A DNA stretch of 64,000 nt, taken from positions 163,141,290 through 163,205,289 of the forward strand of contig NC_134834.1 in assembly GCF_004210375.1 (NCBI RefSeq). Direction: 5' to 3'. The translations under genes and the position numbers were made by a program. Below are positions 1 through 11,396 of the stretch, one piece after another (the first letter of the stretch is position 1; each line of letters begins with the position of its first letter). This stretch comes from Tachypleus tridentatus (Eukaryota; Arthropoda; Merostomata; Xiphosura; Limulidae). The notes under the pieces were generated by a model that was given only the letters and a program-made list of their open reading frames with translations, was not told the origin of the DNA and searched no databases.

Positions 1-440
1 TAGACCTAAACAACAAATTAACAAATTCAGGTGAAGTCTTCAAAAGCCATTCGTATGTAATAATTTCTACAAAGAGGTTAGTTAAACATTCTATACAAAC
101 CATTACAATAAATAATAGGTAACTTTAATTATGAACAACAGACAAACTTCAAAACATTTCTATGATCACTCTGTTCCAAGTCATACGCATATATATATAT
201 ATGGTGGATAATCCCTCTTATAGCGGTTGTATAGGCAGAATTTTCAGTGTGAATCAGTTGTTTTGTTTCATTCGATATTATTAAAGTTCCATTAAATGAA
301 ACAAATGACAGTAGTGTATTTCGTGACTTAGCCAATGTGTGTTTAGTTGAGGGATTTAGACAAACTCGGTTATCCCACCCACAATGGATAAAATACCACG
401 ACTTGAAATGCTTAAAAGAAACTTTTATAGCATCATGACG
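1..440. other. Unique AT-rich DNA, no gene seen
   Basis: No recognisable coding or RNA feature. There is a short (AT)n run near 189-202. A 106-codon open frame on the minus strand has no recognisable domain and is not called. Confidence 0.6.
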
Positions 441-719
441 GCCCGGCATGGCCAGACGGGTTAAGGCGTTCGACTTGTAATCTGAGGGTCGCGGGTTCGA
501 ATCCCCGTTTCACCAAACATGCTCGCTCTTTCAGCCGTGGAGGCGTTATAATGTGACGGTCAGTTCCACTATTCCTTGGTAAAAGAGTAGCCCAAGAGTT
601 GGCGGTGGGTGGTGATGACTATCTGCCTTTCCTCTAGGTCTTACACTGCTAAATTAGGAACGGCTAGTGCAGATAGCCCTCGTGTAGCTTTGCGCAAAAT
701 TAAAAAAACAAACACACAA
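441..719 (+). mobile_element. SINE-A, full length (reference description)
   Basis: tRNA-related SINE. The head starts gcccggcatggcc and has a perfect pol III B-box match (ggttcgaatcc, near 496) and a weaker A-box-like stretch. The anticodon-loop position reads ctcgtaa in most copies (cttgtaa here), which resembles tRNA-Thr. The head lacks a closing acceptor stem. The tRNA-unrelated body contains 'tttcagccgtgg', 'gcgttataatgtgacgg' and 'gtagcccaagagttggcgg'. The tail contains 'cagatagccctcgtgtagct' and ends in (caaa)n. The same unit recurs about twenty times in the window on both strands. It does not encode protein and would depend on LINE enzymes for movement. Confidence 0.9.
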
Positions 720-2897
720 ATTTATAGCGTTATGTTGCAAGTTTCATATTTTATTTATTTCTCAGTCGTTGATTTAGAATATTAATCTTTCAAGCTTCTT
801 GTATCAACTTTAATTACAGTGTTTACTGATGTGTAATACGATACGTTTTTAGTCTTAAAATAGTATTTGGTTTTATCCATCGTTTTATAAACAGGTTCAA
901 AGATAGAGTAACAGTAACAACTCTAAGGTTATTAGCATTTTAAACTTAAACCACGTTGTTTCTCTTTCCTTTGTTTGGTTTTCCAGTAAGTGTTATAAAA
1001 TGCTGATTGTCTTCCCATTGCATTATATTAATTTTTAGTTTGTTTGAAGTTTTTGGCTAATTAATATCATTATTATATTCTAAATACCCACAAACTGCCT
1101 TTAAGTTGTTTGTTTTAGTCAAATTCTGACGTCATAATCATAATGTCTATAATTTATCACCTCACGAATAAACACTATAAGCAATACTTTCCCCAATTCA
1201 ATCATAGCATCCATACTATAAGTTCGAATACTCCACTCACTGGTTGTTAATATTATCTTGGATATGAAACACTGAAGTGATAAACTTATTATCAAAATTT
1301 AACAATATTTTGGATGCTGTGTTTGCTGGACTTTCCTTTGAAAAAGATGGTGCAGTGAATAAGAAAACCGACGCTAGGGTGTATGTGAGTCAATGTAGCA
1401 ATTTTCGTGCTTCATAAAGAAACGAATGCTGTTCGTAACTCAAAAAAGAAAAAACGAAAATGGAACACGTGGATGAACTTTCCCGTTTTCGTAAAATATC
1501 ATGTGATAAATTTCTACTCCAGTAGAAAAACTATATTAATTATTATTTTCCTAGTCACTCTTATTACAGTGGCTAGTAATTGTTTAATTATTGAATTAGA
1601 CAGTACCTGCCACGAATTCCGTATGGATTTTCGTGCAGTTTACCCTTAATTACAAATTCGTACATTTCTTCGAGTAAGTGGTTTTACTATAAAGCTGTTA
1701 AGTCGGTTTATTTGTTTTAAAGTTTTCGTGTATAGCTACATAAATGGCTGTTTGCGTCTAGTTGTCCTCCTAATTTTCATAACGTTGGACTGATAATAAG
1801 TCTAGGGGAAAAACAACTAATTCGTAGCACCCATTGAGGAGTTACTCTAGTCTGGCCAAATAGTAAGGTTTTATTGTCACTTTACAGCACACCCATAGGC
1901 CCCACGACAATGGGATGCGAGCCACGAATTCTCGTATTCACAATACAGTTCGTTAGTCATTAGACACACCCAGCTTCGATAAGAGCTTGTGTTTAGTGAA
2001 AATGACCTGAAGGTTGCGCAGTTCTCGTTTGGCGTGTTCAGTGTGTTCTTTTTAACGCAACATTACGTCTCTGAAAATTAAGTGAACACTCTAAATGTTG
2101 TAGGACTTGTGCAATAACAATTGCTCTGATCTTTTTATTCTAAACCTTTATATTTCGTTCTGAAAAGTGCTCACTGTCAAGTAAAGTTCATGCATAGCTT
2201 GTATAGTGATAATAGTATAAATTTGGAACTTCACTATTTTCTGTGTCGGTTTGAACACTCTGCATTTAAAGTGCGGCATCTATGTTATAGTTCTGTACCC
2301 TCAAAAAGTGTCATAACCTTCAATATTGAACACTAACCGTTAGATAACCATCTAAATACAGGCGAGAATCGCATTTGGTGGAAGACGGAAGTATATCAGG
2401 TGTGGAAAGGGGACATAAGTGTTTCTCACCATATTTACAAGTGCAATCAATGACTGTCTAAATAATGTAAAAAAGATTTATATACCTCCCCCACATTCTG
2501 TCATGTTAGTAAGGTGTCATACTCGTATTTCAATGCTACACTAATTAGATTAACACAATCGTATAAAGTTAGTTTTCTTACCCTTGGAGCGAATTACAAT
2601 GCTGTCATTTTCAAGGGCTGGTTTTACTATGCCCGTAAAAGAAAGAAGTAAACAAGTTACACAACAATGCTATAGCAAATGACAATGTACACATGTAAAC
2701 ACTGGGAGTATTCTTCAAAATGCGGGAGTGGATATATCAACTGTTTACCAATAATGAGTTGTTTCGGTTCGTATTGCGAATTACAACTTATACAATTTTA
2801 AAGACGTGTTCTGTTTGTGTGTGTGCTTTTATTGTATTGCTACATATTAACAAATAATACTCATGGTAGTTTTAACAAAACAACACTAATATATAGA
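720..2897. other. Unique DNA, one weak small ORF, no gene called
   Basis: No recognised gene or repeat. The only item of note is a 58-codon ATG frame at 1473-1649 (+). It has basic residues near its start, a roughly 20-residue hydrophobic stretch (TILIIIFLVTLITVASN) and a short polar end. It could be a signal-anchor exon, but frames this short are common by chance, and no clear splice site or homology supports it. Confidence 0.5.
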
Positions 2898-3890
2898 CAC
2901 ATTGTTATAACACAAACAACTGTGATGTAGTAAGTTTAGCCAAGCATTGTTATAACACAAACAACTGTGATGTAGTAAGTTTAGCCAAGCTTTGTTATAA
3001 CACAAACTACTGTGATGTAGTAAGTTTAGCCAAACACTGTCATAACACATACTACTGTGAAGTAGTAAGTTTAGCCAAGCATTGTTATAACACAAACTAC
3101 TGTGAAGTAGTAAGTTTAGCCAAGCATTGTTATAACACAAACTACTGTGATGTAGTAAGTTTAGCCAAGCATTGTTATAACACAAACTACTGTGATGTAG
3201 TAAGTTTAGCCAAGCATTGTTATAACACAAACTACTGTGATGTAGTAAGTTTAGCCAAGCATTGCTATAACACAAACTACTGTGATGTAGTAAGTTTAGC
3301 CAAACATTGTTATAACACAAACTACTGTGATGTAGTAAGTTTAGCCAAGCATTGTTATAACACAAACTACTGTGATGTAGTAAGTTTAGCCAAGCATTGT
3401 TATAACACAAACTACTGTGATGTAGTAAGTTTAGCCAAACACTGTCATAACACATACTACTGTGAAGTAGTAAGTTTAGTCAAGCATTGTTATAACACAA
3501 ACTACTGTGATGTAGTAAGTTTAGCCAGGCATTGTTATAACACAAACTACTGTGATGTAGTAAGTTTAGCCAAACATTGTTATAACACAAACTACTGTGA
3601 TGTAGTAAGTTTAGCCAAGCATTGTTATAACACAAACTACTGTGATGTAGTAAGTTTATAACACAAACTACTGTGATGTAGTAACATTGTTATAACACAA
3701 ACTACTGTGATGTAGTAAGTTTAGCCAAGCATTGTTATAACACAAACTACTGTGATGTAGTAAGTTTAGCCAAACACTGTCATAACACATACTACTGTGA
3801 AGTAGTAAGTTTAGCCAAGCATTGTTATAACACAAACTACTGTGATGTAGTAAGTTTAGCCAAGCACTGTTATAACACAAACGTTACTGT
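2898..3890. repeat. 45-bp minisatellite, about 22 units
   Basis: Tandem array with a 45-bp period, for example starts at 2941, 2986, 3031 and 3076. The core is 'cattgttataacacaaac' followed by 'tactgtgatgtagtaag' and 'tttagccaag'. Most units differ by 0-3 bases. A distinct variant (caaacactgtcataacac...) occurs at 3031, 3436 and 3771. Two shortened units lie near 3656-3690, a sign of unequal exchange. Because 45 is divisible by 3 and one minus frame lacks stops, the array gives a 189-codon open frame (2886-3455) of 15-residue repeats. I regard that frame as a by-product of the repeat. Confidence 0.95.
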
Positions 3891-4291
3891 ATCGTAGTAC
3901 GTATAGCTAAATTTGAAACTCCACAGATTCTGGGGGACATTGTAGGTGGTAAAGACGAGAAACACATGAACGAAGTGCCATAATGTAAGTATTAGAAATT
4001 GGGACAGTTTCGTGCTGTGTATAACTAAACCGTGACCACGCTGGATCTGTAACGAGAACCGACAAAGTTAATACACGACCAAGCTATTGTCTGTGTATGA
4101 GATTAAAACACGACATTAGTCCTGTAGTATGGTGCACGATAGAGTTAATATCTGCGTAATTTTGGTGTGAAATAAGTATCATTGGCACAATTATAACATA
4201 TTCAAAAGTATTAAATCAGTCAGCAGGCCCATTTCTCAGTATAATGCGAATTGGCAAGTATTTTACCAATATGGAGAACTCTTGCAAACTC
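3891..4291. other. Unique DNA, nothing seen
   Basis: No recognisable gene, RNA or repeat between the minisatellite and the hammerhead-like repeat. Confidence 0.6.
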
Positions 4292-4426
4292 TCTTTGTTA
4301 ACCTGAAGATGACTTAAGAAAGTCGAAACGTTGTTCTGTACTTTATTTTAAATTAAAGATTTAATACCCATACCAGCCGTCTTGAGAATACATTTTTACT
4401 TCAAATGAGTTTTTCGTCATCATGAA
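4292..4426 (+). repeat. Dispersed repeat with hammerhead-like core, copy 1
   Basis: About 135 bp, homologous to 11262-11396. It contains ctgaaga (4303-4309), t, gactt (4311-4315), loop aaga, aagtc (4320-4324), then gaaa (4325-4328). That is the CUGANGA / stem II / GAAA order of a hammerhead ribozyme, with a 5-bp stem II. Further shared sequence follows: 'cgttgttctgta', 'aataccagccgt'-like and 'tcgtcatc'. Hammerhead motifs are known from Penelope-like retroelements, so this may be the end of such an element. Stems I and III and a cleavage site are not evident, so activity is unproven. Confidence 0.55.
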
Positions 4427-4717
4427 GTACTGTACCATTTCGTCTTTTACAATACGAACCAGATAAAAGCCACACTTTAAAATTACATTCTGGCCTCGAT
4501 AAAGCCTTCATTAACACTTGTGTTTATATTGGGGCGTCTAAATATGCTGCAGAAGGCTGTGGCTGTTTTTTCACAACTAAATACACCTAATCTGTTCCAT
4601 TTAGTATGATACACACTTAATCTGAATGATACAAATTCCACCTTATGTAATAAAAAGCGAAATAGTTGCTAACAATGAAATTATATAAGTATGATTGTGA
4701 AGTGCTCATAAAGTCAG
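4427..4717. other. Unique DNA, nothing seen
   Basis: AT-rich, no recognised feature. Confidence 0.6.
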
Positions 4718-4903
4718 TTAACTGACGACTAGATAGAATACAATTTAATTAACTAATGAATACATAGAATAAAGTTTAGTTATCTAATGACCAGATAGAA
4801 TACAGTTTAGTTAATTAATTACTGGATAGAATACAGTTTAAATAACTAATGACTGGATAGAATACAGTTTAAATAACTAATGATTGGATAGAATACAGTT
4901 TAA
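4718..4903. repeat. 31-bp tandem array, about 6 units
   Basis: Units such as 'gactggatagaatacagttt' plus 'aaataactaat' repeat with a 31-bp period (tacagttt at 4801, 4832, 4863 and 4894). The left units are more diverged and the rightmost three are nearly identical. Confidence 0.85.
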
Positions 4904-5821
4904 TTTTAAAAATTGCATTCAAAAAACTTGTTTGCCGTCGAGTTCTTGTCCTCACATGTGCAATTTTACATCTATGTATCTATTCACACACATGTGCGCA
5001 TATATAAGAAATGTGCACCAGGAATAGAAAGTTTCAACCCCTAAGAAATACGACCTTCTAAGAAAATCGTGATGACATCCATGTTAATTACTACCCGAAC
5101 TAAACAGTTACTGTAGAATGATAAATATGACTTGTTCTGCTTCAAGCACAAATGATGAATGGCATTTTACTCAACAAATAGCACGAAGATTCATCATTTA
5201 AATCGGTAATTAACACGTTATAACCTAGTAGAATTCTAGGTCGTGAAAAGAATGAACAGAATTTTTAAACTGAGCATGACCAAGTCTATCTATTTCGTGT
5301 GCGGCCCAGATCACACTCATAATGAACGGAGACTTGCGACTGATGATCGTTTCACAATTCAAGCGTGAAAACAAATCTATTTACTGGCCGTACAGTTCAA
5401 AAGTGGCACGCAAACAGCATTTTTGCGCTTCATTTCGGATAGCTTGCTGAATCAGCTATCTAGCTTTGGAGACAATATAAAATCATTCACTCGCTTAAGC
5501 GTTTTATTATAATAAGTTTTAAAAGACTTTATATGACCGCACTGCAAGAACAACTGCACATTAAATTATTTTTCGCTTGTTCTATTTGTGCTTTTGAGGA
5601 GGAGTTATAGAAACACATAATGAAGAACCTAATTTTGATAATAGAAACAAAGAAAATAGAAAAAAAAAGTGATTTTGTAAGATCAAGTCAGTTTCTAATG
5701 TATTGTTAATATAAGTAAGCTTCACAGTTAAAGAATGTGTCACAAGATGGAGATTTGAGTAGTTAAGGTTTACATTGGAGGATTTATTCTCCAGAAGGTT
5801 GTTTTAATAATACGTTTTCTC
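4904..5821. other. Unique DNA, nothing seen
   Basis: No gene or clear repeat recognised in this AT-rich stretch. Confidence 0.6.
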
Positions 5822-5957
5822 TGTCACCGAACGTGCTCAGCTTTTCAGCATGAGGTTGATATAATGTATTGGTTAATTCCACTATTCCTTGGTCAAAGAT
5901 AGGTCAAGAGTTGATAGTGGGCTGTGTTGACTAGTTAGCTGCCTTCCCTGTACTCTT
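5822..5957 (+). mobile_element. SINE-A, 5' part of a split copy (head truncated)
   Basis: Body sequence runs from 'gtgctcagcttttcagc' through 'ctagttagctgccttccctg'. It is interrupted by a SINE-C and resumes at 6079. The copy is old and diverged. Confidence 0.7.
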
Positions 5958-6078
5958 GTCCACGCTGGTAGAGCAGTAAGTCTACGCATTTACAACGCTA
6001 AAATCAGCGGCTCGATTCCCCTTGGTGGACTCAGCAGATAGTCCAGTGTGGCTTTGCTATAAGAAAACACACACTCTC
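5958..6078 (+). mobile_element. SINE-C nested in SINE-A
   Basis: tRNA-like head with 'tagagcagtaagtctacg' and 'acaacgctaaaatcag', a B-box-like ctcgattcccc, and the tail 'agcagatagtccagtgtggc' ending in (ac)n. The flanks 'tactctt' at 5951-5957 and 6079-6085 form the TSD, which shows insertion into the pre-existing SINE-A. Confidence 0.8.
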
Positions 6079-6155
6079 TACTCTTTCACAGCCAACTTAA
6101 GTACGGCTAGCGTAGATAACCTTAGTGTGGTTTTGTTCGAAACTCAAACCAAATC
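6079..6155 (+). mobile_element. SINE-A, 3' part of the split copy
   Basis: Continues the SINE-A interrupted at 5957: 'acggctagcgtagataacc', then 'gtgtggttttgttcgaaact' and an A-rich end. Confidence 0.7.
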
Positions 6156-6344
6156 AAGTAACACATATTTAGTAATAATTTTACAGACTGGCAAAACATC
6201 GTTTTTGTCAGTAATTTTAATTTTTCGTTGTATATGTAAAAATAAATTTCTTTCATTTACTAAAGATTCTCGAAATAGTTGAGATTTGAGTTGTTATCGT
6301 AATGTCCGTTACTAAACTACGGCAGTATTGTTGTTGTAATTGTA

Positions 6345-6890
6345 CATTTATGAAAAATGTTATACGCATATCTGGAGTCAGTAAAATCAAATATATATGT
6401 ATGTTTAGTGGCAATAAAATCAATAATACGCATTTGTGAAATCAGCAAATCCAGTTTATGTATTTATAGGAACAACAAAATCAATCCACACATTTTTGCT
6501 CTCAGTGACACAACAGAATGTCTGACGACTAACAACGCTAGAATCCGGGTTTTGTTTCCTGTGGTGGGCGAGCATATATAGCCAATTGTGTTGCTTTGTG
6601 CTTAACTTCTAGCAGACCTTACATCTTAAGTAAATCCATCTATATGTGTAGGAGGAAAGACTAGAATTACTTGTTTGATTTATACTGAGAGTGAAGCAAT
6701 CCATATGTAGCTATTGAAACAGTAAAATAAACCTTTACATATTTAGTGTTAGTAAATCCGCTTATATGTATCTGATAGCTAACTAAAACTACTCGCTTGA
6801 TTTGCATCATAAGTAATGCAATCCACATGTATTTATGGAAACAGCATAATTTAACCCAATATCTTTTTATTGTCAGTAAAGCAAATTATA
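6345..6890. repeat. Degenerate tandem array, ~40-bp motif with a ~121-bp higher unit
   Basis: The loose motif 'cagtaaaatcaa...atatgtatttat' recurs. Two ~121-bp blocks starting near 6629 and 6750 share 'tagtaaatcc', 'acttgtttgattt/actcgcttgattt' and 'gcaatccacatgtatttatg'-like segments. A SINE-B lies inside (6502-6608). The array is old and eroded. Confidence 0.6.
6502..6608 (+). mobile_element. SINE-B, diverged, inside degenerate array
   Basis: Matches the family: 'cagtgacacaacagaatgtc', 'aacaacgctagaatccgggt', 'gtggtgggcgagca' and the tail 'agccaattgtgttgctttgt'. No clear TSD. Confidence 0.7.
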
Positions 6891-8111
6891 GCTGAGTGGA
6901 GACTTTTACTGTCAAGTTAGAAGAAAAAAGAAACGTATGTTCAGAATTACTAACACTATAGTTATTTGAACACTGAGTGGCACTTTTAGCTATGGATGTG
7001 TTGTAAGGGTAACAGGCAACCTTTCAGTGTGGATTATAGGTGATAGGGTGCTGTTGAATGGCTGTATTCCCTCTGGTAAATTGTCAAAAGTTAGAACAGT
7101 GACATTATAGTCTTGGTAGCTCTGCCATAAATACAAGAACCCTAGTAAATTATTCCTGAAAAAATTAAAAATGCCTCAAATTCAGTTAATTTAATCTAGC
7201 TATATAAATGAATTCTTTAGAGCAATGTTGACAGATACCAGAAAGAGGAAAATTTCGTACCATCACTTTGCATGCCCTACCATCTAGTGAATAAAAGTCA
7301 GACTACTAATTATTTTCATTTCCATAAATCTTTGAACAACAACAACAAAATTATTCAACGAGCTAATAAGCAGACACTAATTATAAGAGAACGGAAAAAA
7401 ATATGGTGAATCTAGCAACACAAATTCTAGTATTAGAATTAATTTTTGATTCGTACAGGAATAATCCTTGCTGTACTTTATTTTTAATATATAAGAAACA
7501 GGTAGATTTGTAGTAAAAAAAAATATATACTTGACTTGACCTTTAGTGGCGAAACTATTGCAGTAGTAAATGAAATATCTGTGAAAGGTACAATTATTTT
7601 TGTTTTCCCCAATTCTGTAATTATGGAGTTTTACCATGTTTCAACGGTTTCACATATAAATTATAAAAACAAACGTGCTCTGATAGTTGTTCATTACAAT
7701 CAGAAAAGACTCAAAAGTGATAAATAGAAAAATTATACAGTCATTATATTTTCTAATCCAACAAAATTCTCTAAACTTGGCTATTAAAAAATAAATAAAC
7801 TGAAATTTCTCGTCATATTAAAACAGTCATGAATGATGTTTAATAACATTCTAGTTAAAACTTTCTGCTCAATGAGAAAGTATGATATTATAAACCGACT
7901 TAATAAAGCATTGAAACTTCTTTTAACGATCTTCGTACGCGTTTACGGCCAATTTTGTTTACGAAAAACAGACGATAATTAATTTTGCCAAAATTTTCTT
8001 CAAATTGAAAAACTCATTAAGACGAAACAGCCTTTTACGGATAATTTAGAGATAGGTAAATAAAAAGACAATCTTTTTAATGAACCTAAAGTTTAGTGCT
8101 CAGTCAGATAA
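6891..8111. other. Unique DNA, nothing seen
   Basis: AT-rich. Open frames of 60-86 codons at 7377-7727 lie on both strands, have no recognisable domains and are taken as chance. Confidence 0.6.
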
Positions 8112-8240
8112 ACCCCCCAGTGTCACATCGGCAAGTCTGTGGACTCATACCGCTAGAAACTAGGTTTCGATATTTGTGGTGGGTAAAGCTTCTATAGGCC
8201 GTTGTGTAGCTTCGTGCTCAATAACAAACAAACAAACAAT
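8112..8240 (+). mobile_element. SINE-B, full length (reference description)
   Basis: About 120-bp tRNA-like SINE. The head is 'ccccccagtgtcacatcggc', then 'aagtctgtggactcat', 'accgctagaaactaggtttc', a B-box-like gtttcgata and 'gtggtgggtaaag'. The tail is 'ggccgttgtgtagcttcgtg' plus 'ctcaataacaaacaaac'. In most copies the tail reads 'acagatagcccattgtgtag', close to the SINE-A tail. Confidence 0.85.
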
Positions 8241-10695
8241 CAGATGAGTGCATCATGTTATTCCCAGTCTTTAGGTTTCTAAATCTTTAAAATTCAAATC
8301 GAGTATGTACTACGGACATGGTGTCAAAATATTTCATTTACTTGAAACCATAAAGCGTATTTCGATACAGAATGCTTTCGGCTACGCTGTTCACGTTGTG
8401 TGTTTGCGAATTTATTTCTCCGCGAAACAAACTAGTTAGACGCATTTGGGTGGCTCGAGTGTGTGCTCAAATGTAAATGAGGTAATTTTCTACTTATTTG
8501 TTTGGGACAGCACAGAAGACAAAGCATGCCTGGAATGTCACTGAGGATGATGGTCTAAAAGTAAGGTTCTTGACTACAATACGAAATCGAATTTTGTGTT
8601 CTTTTATTCCGTCCTGGGATTCCGAGGGTGCCATGTTTGACACTGCGTTGACATTTTCTCTTATAAATTAGAGGAACGAAACGTGATACATGTGCTTAGA
8701 TACTACTGATAATACGAAAATTCAGTTTCTTATATTGTCCACACTTTTAGATAACGGAAATAGTTTTATTAATTTGTTTTAGCCTGACCAACGTTTCTAT
8801 CATCACCCAATCATTGGTTATTCAGTATGTCTTTTACATTAAATTAATAAACTTTCTAGAGATTCAGTAAGCAGTGAAAGAGATATGTACAGTTTATTAA
8901 CTGTTGACATTATATCAGAACTAAAAGTTCACTTTTAAATTCAGAAAATATTAAAATGTTTTCTCGTTTTCGTACAATACGAACTTGGGAACGTTTCTGT
9001 TTGTGTGTGAAGAAGTGCCTTAGTATATTGTTTTGGAACAATGACTTTCTTAGGTTTGTTTAAAAAGGATTTATAATCACACCATGTAATAAAATATTAA
9101 AATTTACGAATGTAAGTTTATTAAACTTATGTTCATACTTCGTAGTATATTCTAGAAATAAAATATGAACACGATGAGTTCTCGAAACTTTTAAGCTATT
9201 TTTTGTCAGACCAAACACCGCACCTCATTACCAAAATTCAGAGACAGCGTTTTGCAGCAATGGGTCGCATACAGTTCTCGTATATGAATCACTAGTCCAA
9301 ACGCGATAAATTAAACATAAGTTAACGAATCTGGAAAAGTAATCGCTGTGCGAGTATCTACTTTCAGTGCAAATGTTTAATATTAGAAGTTCCCATCATG
9401 CTCTGTTCGGAGATTCAACATTCACTTTTCTTAATGATTCTGTATACGTTTGTAATTTAATTTAAATATGTACGTAGTTTTCCAGAACACTGTTAGGGAT
9501 CTTTAAAAACATAATTTAGACAAAACATGTGAACTCTTTCTAAACTAACACTGATGGCTTTATTCAAATAAAGAGACGTGTTTCTTGTAAAGTGTAAATT
9601 TTGTATTAGATGAAATTAAAGGAAACATTCGAAAGTCAATATTTAATAAAGAAACTAAATTAACAAAGATTTTTATGCATAAATTATGTTTTAACGCGTA
9701 AATATAAAGAAAAAGCTTCTGTTGTAAAAAAATATATAAGATACCAGACAAATTTTGCAATAAAAGTTACCTAATCAGCAGACGTAAATTTTCAGCTTAT
9801 GTGATTTTTATCATAAATATTACTTTAATAATCGACCTTTTTCTTTTCAGTAGGAAATCTGAACTCAAAGTCTGCGTTTATTACTTTTACAAAGCGACCT
9901 TCACCTGTGGCCACACGCTGCATTGAATCTAATCTATGTTTGTAATTACATTTAATTTTAACTTCAACTTTGCGTGTGGTAGTTAACTTTTTTTTTATTA
10001 AGTTTCGTAAACTTAGCAACCACTTAGGAAATGGAATTTTCATCAAAATATCTTAATAACATATATTTAAAAAAAAAAACTGCTAAATATATTGCATCCA
10101 AAAATCTATGGCATGAGCTAACTCATACATTGTAAGAAAAAAAAACAACAATTTTAAAACAACGGCAATTTTTACAGCTCAGAAAGCCAGATAATACAAA
10201 CTCACGTGCCAGTCTATGAACTGTACGAAAAGGAGATTATTTAGTGTACAAGTCCAGTGAAAGATCATAAAGAATTTATTGAAAATTGAAATTAAATCTT
10301 AGTTGCTTGTTTAATCAGATCTACCTGGAACACGCCGTACTAATAAAGGGAACATTAAAGTTGTATAAATGTAATTATGTTCCACTCAAAGCACAGTCGG
10401 TAACATATTGATTTCGTATATATACAGTTTCTATCCAGTCTGTCTCTTTCAAGTTGGAATATATATTGTTCTCATAGTTTTGTTAGTAAATGTGTATTAA
10501 TGGATGGAAGGCTGGGCATACCACATAATAACTGGTGCAACGATTGTATATTTCAAATTCTAGAGTACGGTATAGATACTAATGTTTATTAAATTAATGA
10601 ACTACCGTAACTTTAAATATAAATGATGTATTGTATCCTGAAAAGCGTTTGTTCAATAATATTCACATTTGTTGATTCACAATTTTTTGTGAGGT
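8241..10695. other. Unique AT-rich DNA, no gene seen
   Basis: 2.4 kb without a recognised gene, RNA or SINE. Short open frames (9560-9760 and 9825-10046, minus) have no recognisable domain. Confidence 0.6.
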
Positions 10696-11042
10696 TACAA
10701 CTTAACCTAGTATGTTACTCACGAACCGCTGAGTTTAAAATCTAACCTTCATATAGCTTAAAGCCGTTAAGTTTTAAAAACCAAATCTTGTACGTAGTTC
10801 ATTAACCTCTAAACTTAAAATCTGGTTAACTTGTAAATTTAAAATTTAAACTTGTATATAGTTTATTAGCTGCTGAAGTTAAAATCTTGTAGGTCATCAA
10901 CCGTGAGATTTAAAAATCTAGCCTAGTATGTTTCTTATACACTGCTTAATTTAAAATCTAATATGTTTTAAATTCTAATCTGCTATATAGCCCATCAACC
11001 GTTAATTTTACAATTTAACCTAGTATGTCGCCCAAACAACTG
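10696..11042. repeat. Degenerate tandem array, ~45-50 bp units
   Basis: A loose motif of the form 'aacctagtatgt...', 'catcaaccgttaa' and 'gtttaaaatctaacct' recurs about seven times (near 10697, 10742, 10790, 10850, 10890, 10925 and 11000). Units are strongly diverged in length and sequence. Confidence 0.6.
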
Positions 11043-11261
11043 ATAACTAGACAAACTTACTTGCAAAATTCAAGATTTCTTTGAGATGTTGCTATACAGA
11101 ACACAATAAAATAAGAATTATGTTACAACCAAAACGACTTGTTACCAGACCTATCAAGTTACTGTGTTATTATTATTATGAGGCAACAATTCTACCTCTA
11201 GTAAAATACCAACAATTCTGTTATGGTATGTACTATCAAGACGACTGGTACGACATTAGGT
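11043..11261. other. Unique DNA, nothing seen
   Basis: Contains a 68-codon open frame without recognisable features that runs into the hammerhead-like repeat. Confidence 0.5.
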
Positions 11262-11396
11262 TCTTTGTTATCCTGAAGATGATCTAAGAAGGTCGAAACT
11301 TTGTTCTGTATTTTATTTCAATTAAAGTTTTAATACCAATACCAGCCGTATGGGAAACACATTTTTGCTTCAAGTGGGTTTCTCGTCATCGCGAAT
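11262..11396 (+). repeat. Dispersed repeat with hammerhead-like core, copy 2
   Basis: Homologous to 4292-4426. ctgaaga (11273-11279), t, gatct (11281-11285), loop aaga, aggtc (11290-11294), gaaa (11295-11298). Stem II differs from copy 1 (gatct/aggtc against gactt/aagtc), but all five pairs still form with one G-U. The downstream block 'aataccaataccagccgt' and 'tttctcgtcatc' is also shared. Penelope-like origin is inferred, not shown. Confidence 0.55.

Noticed and set aside
2886-3880. Two open frames on minus (189 and 70 codons) encoding 15-residue repeats
   Set aside because: They read through the 45-bp minisatellite. The period being a multiple of three keeps one frame open, and there is no flanking coding sequence.
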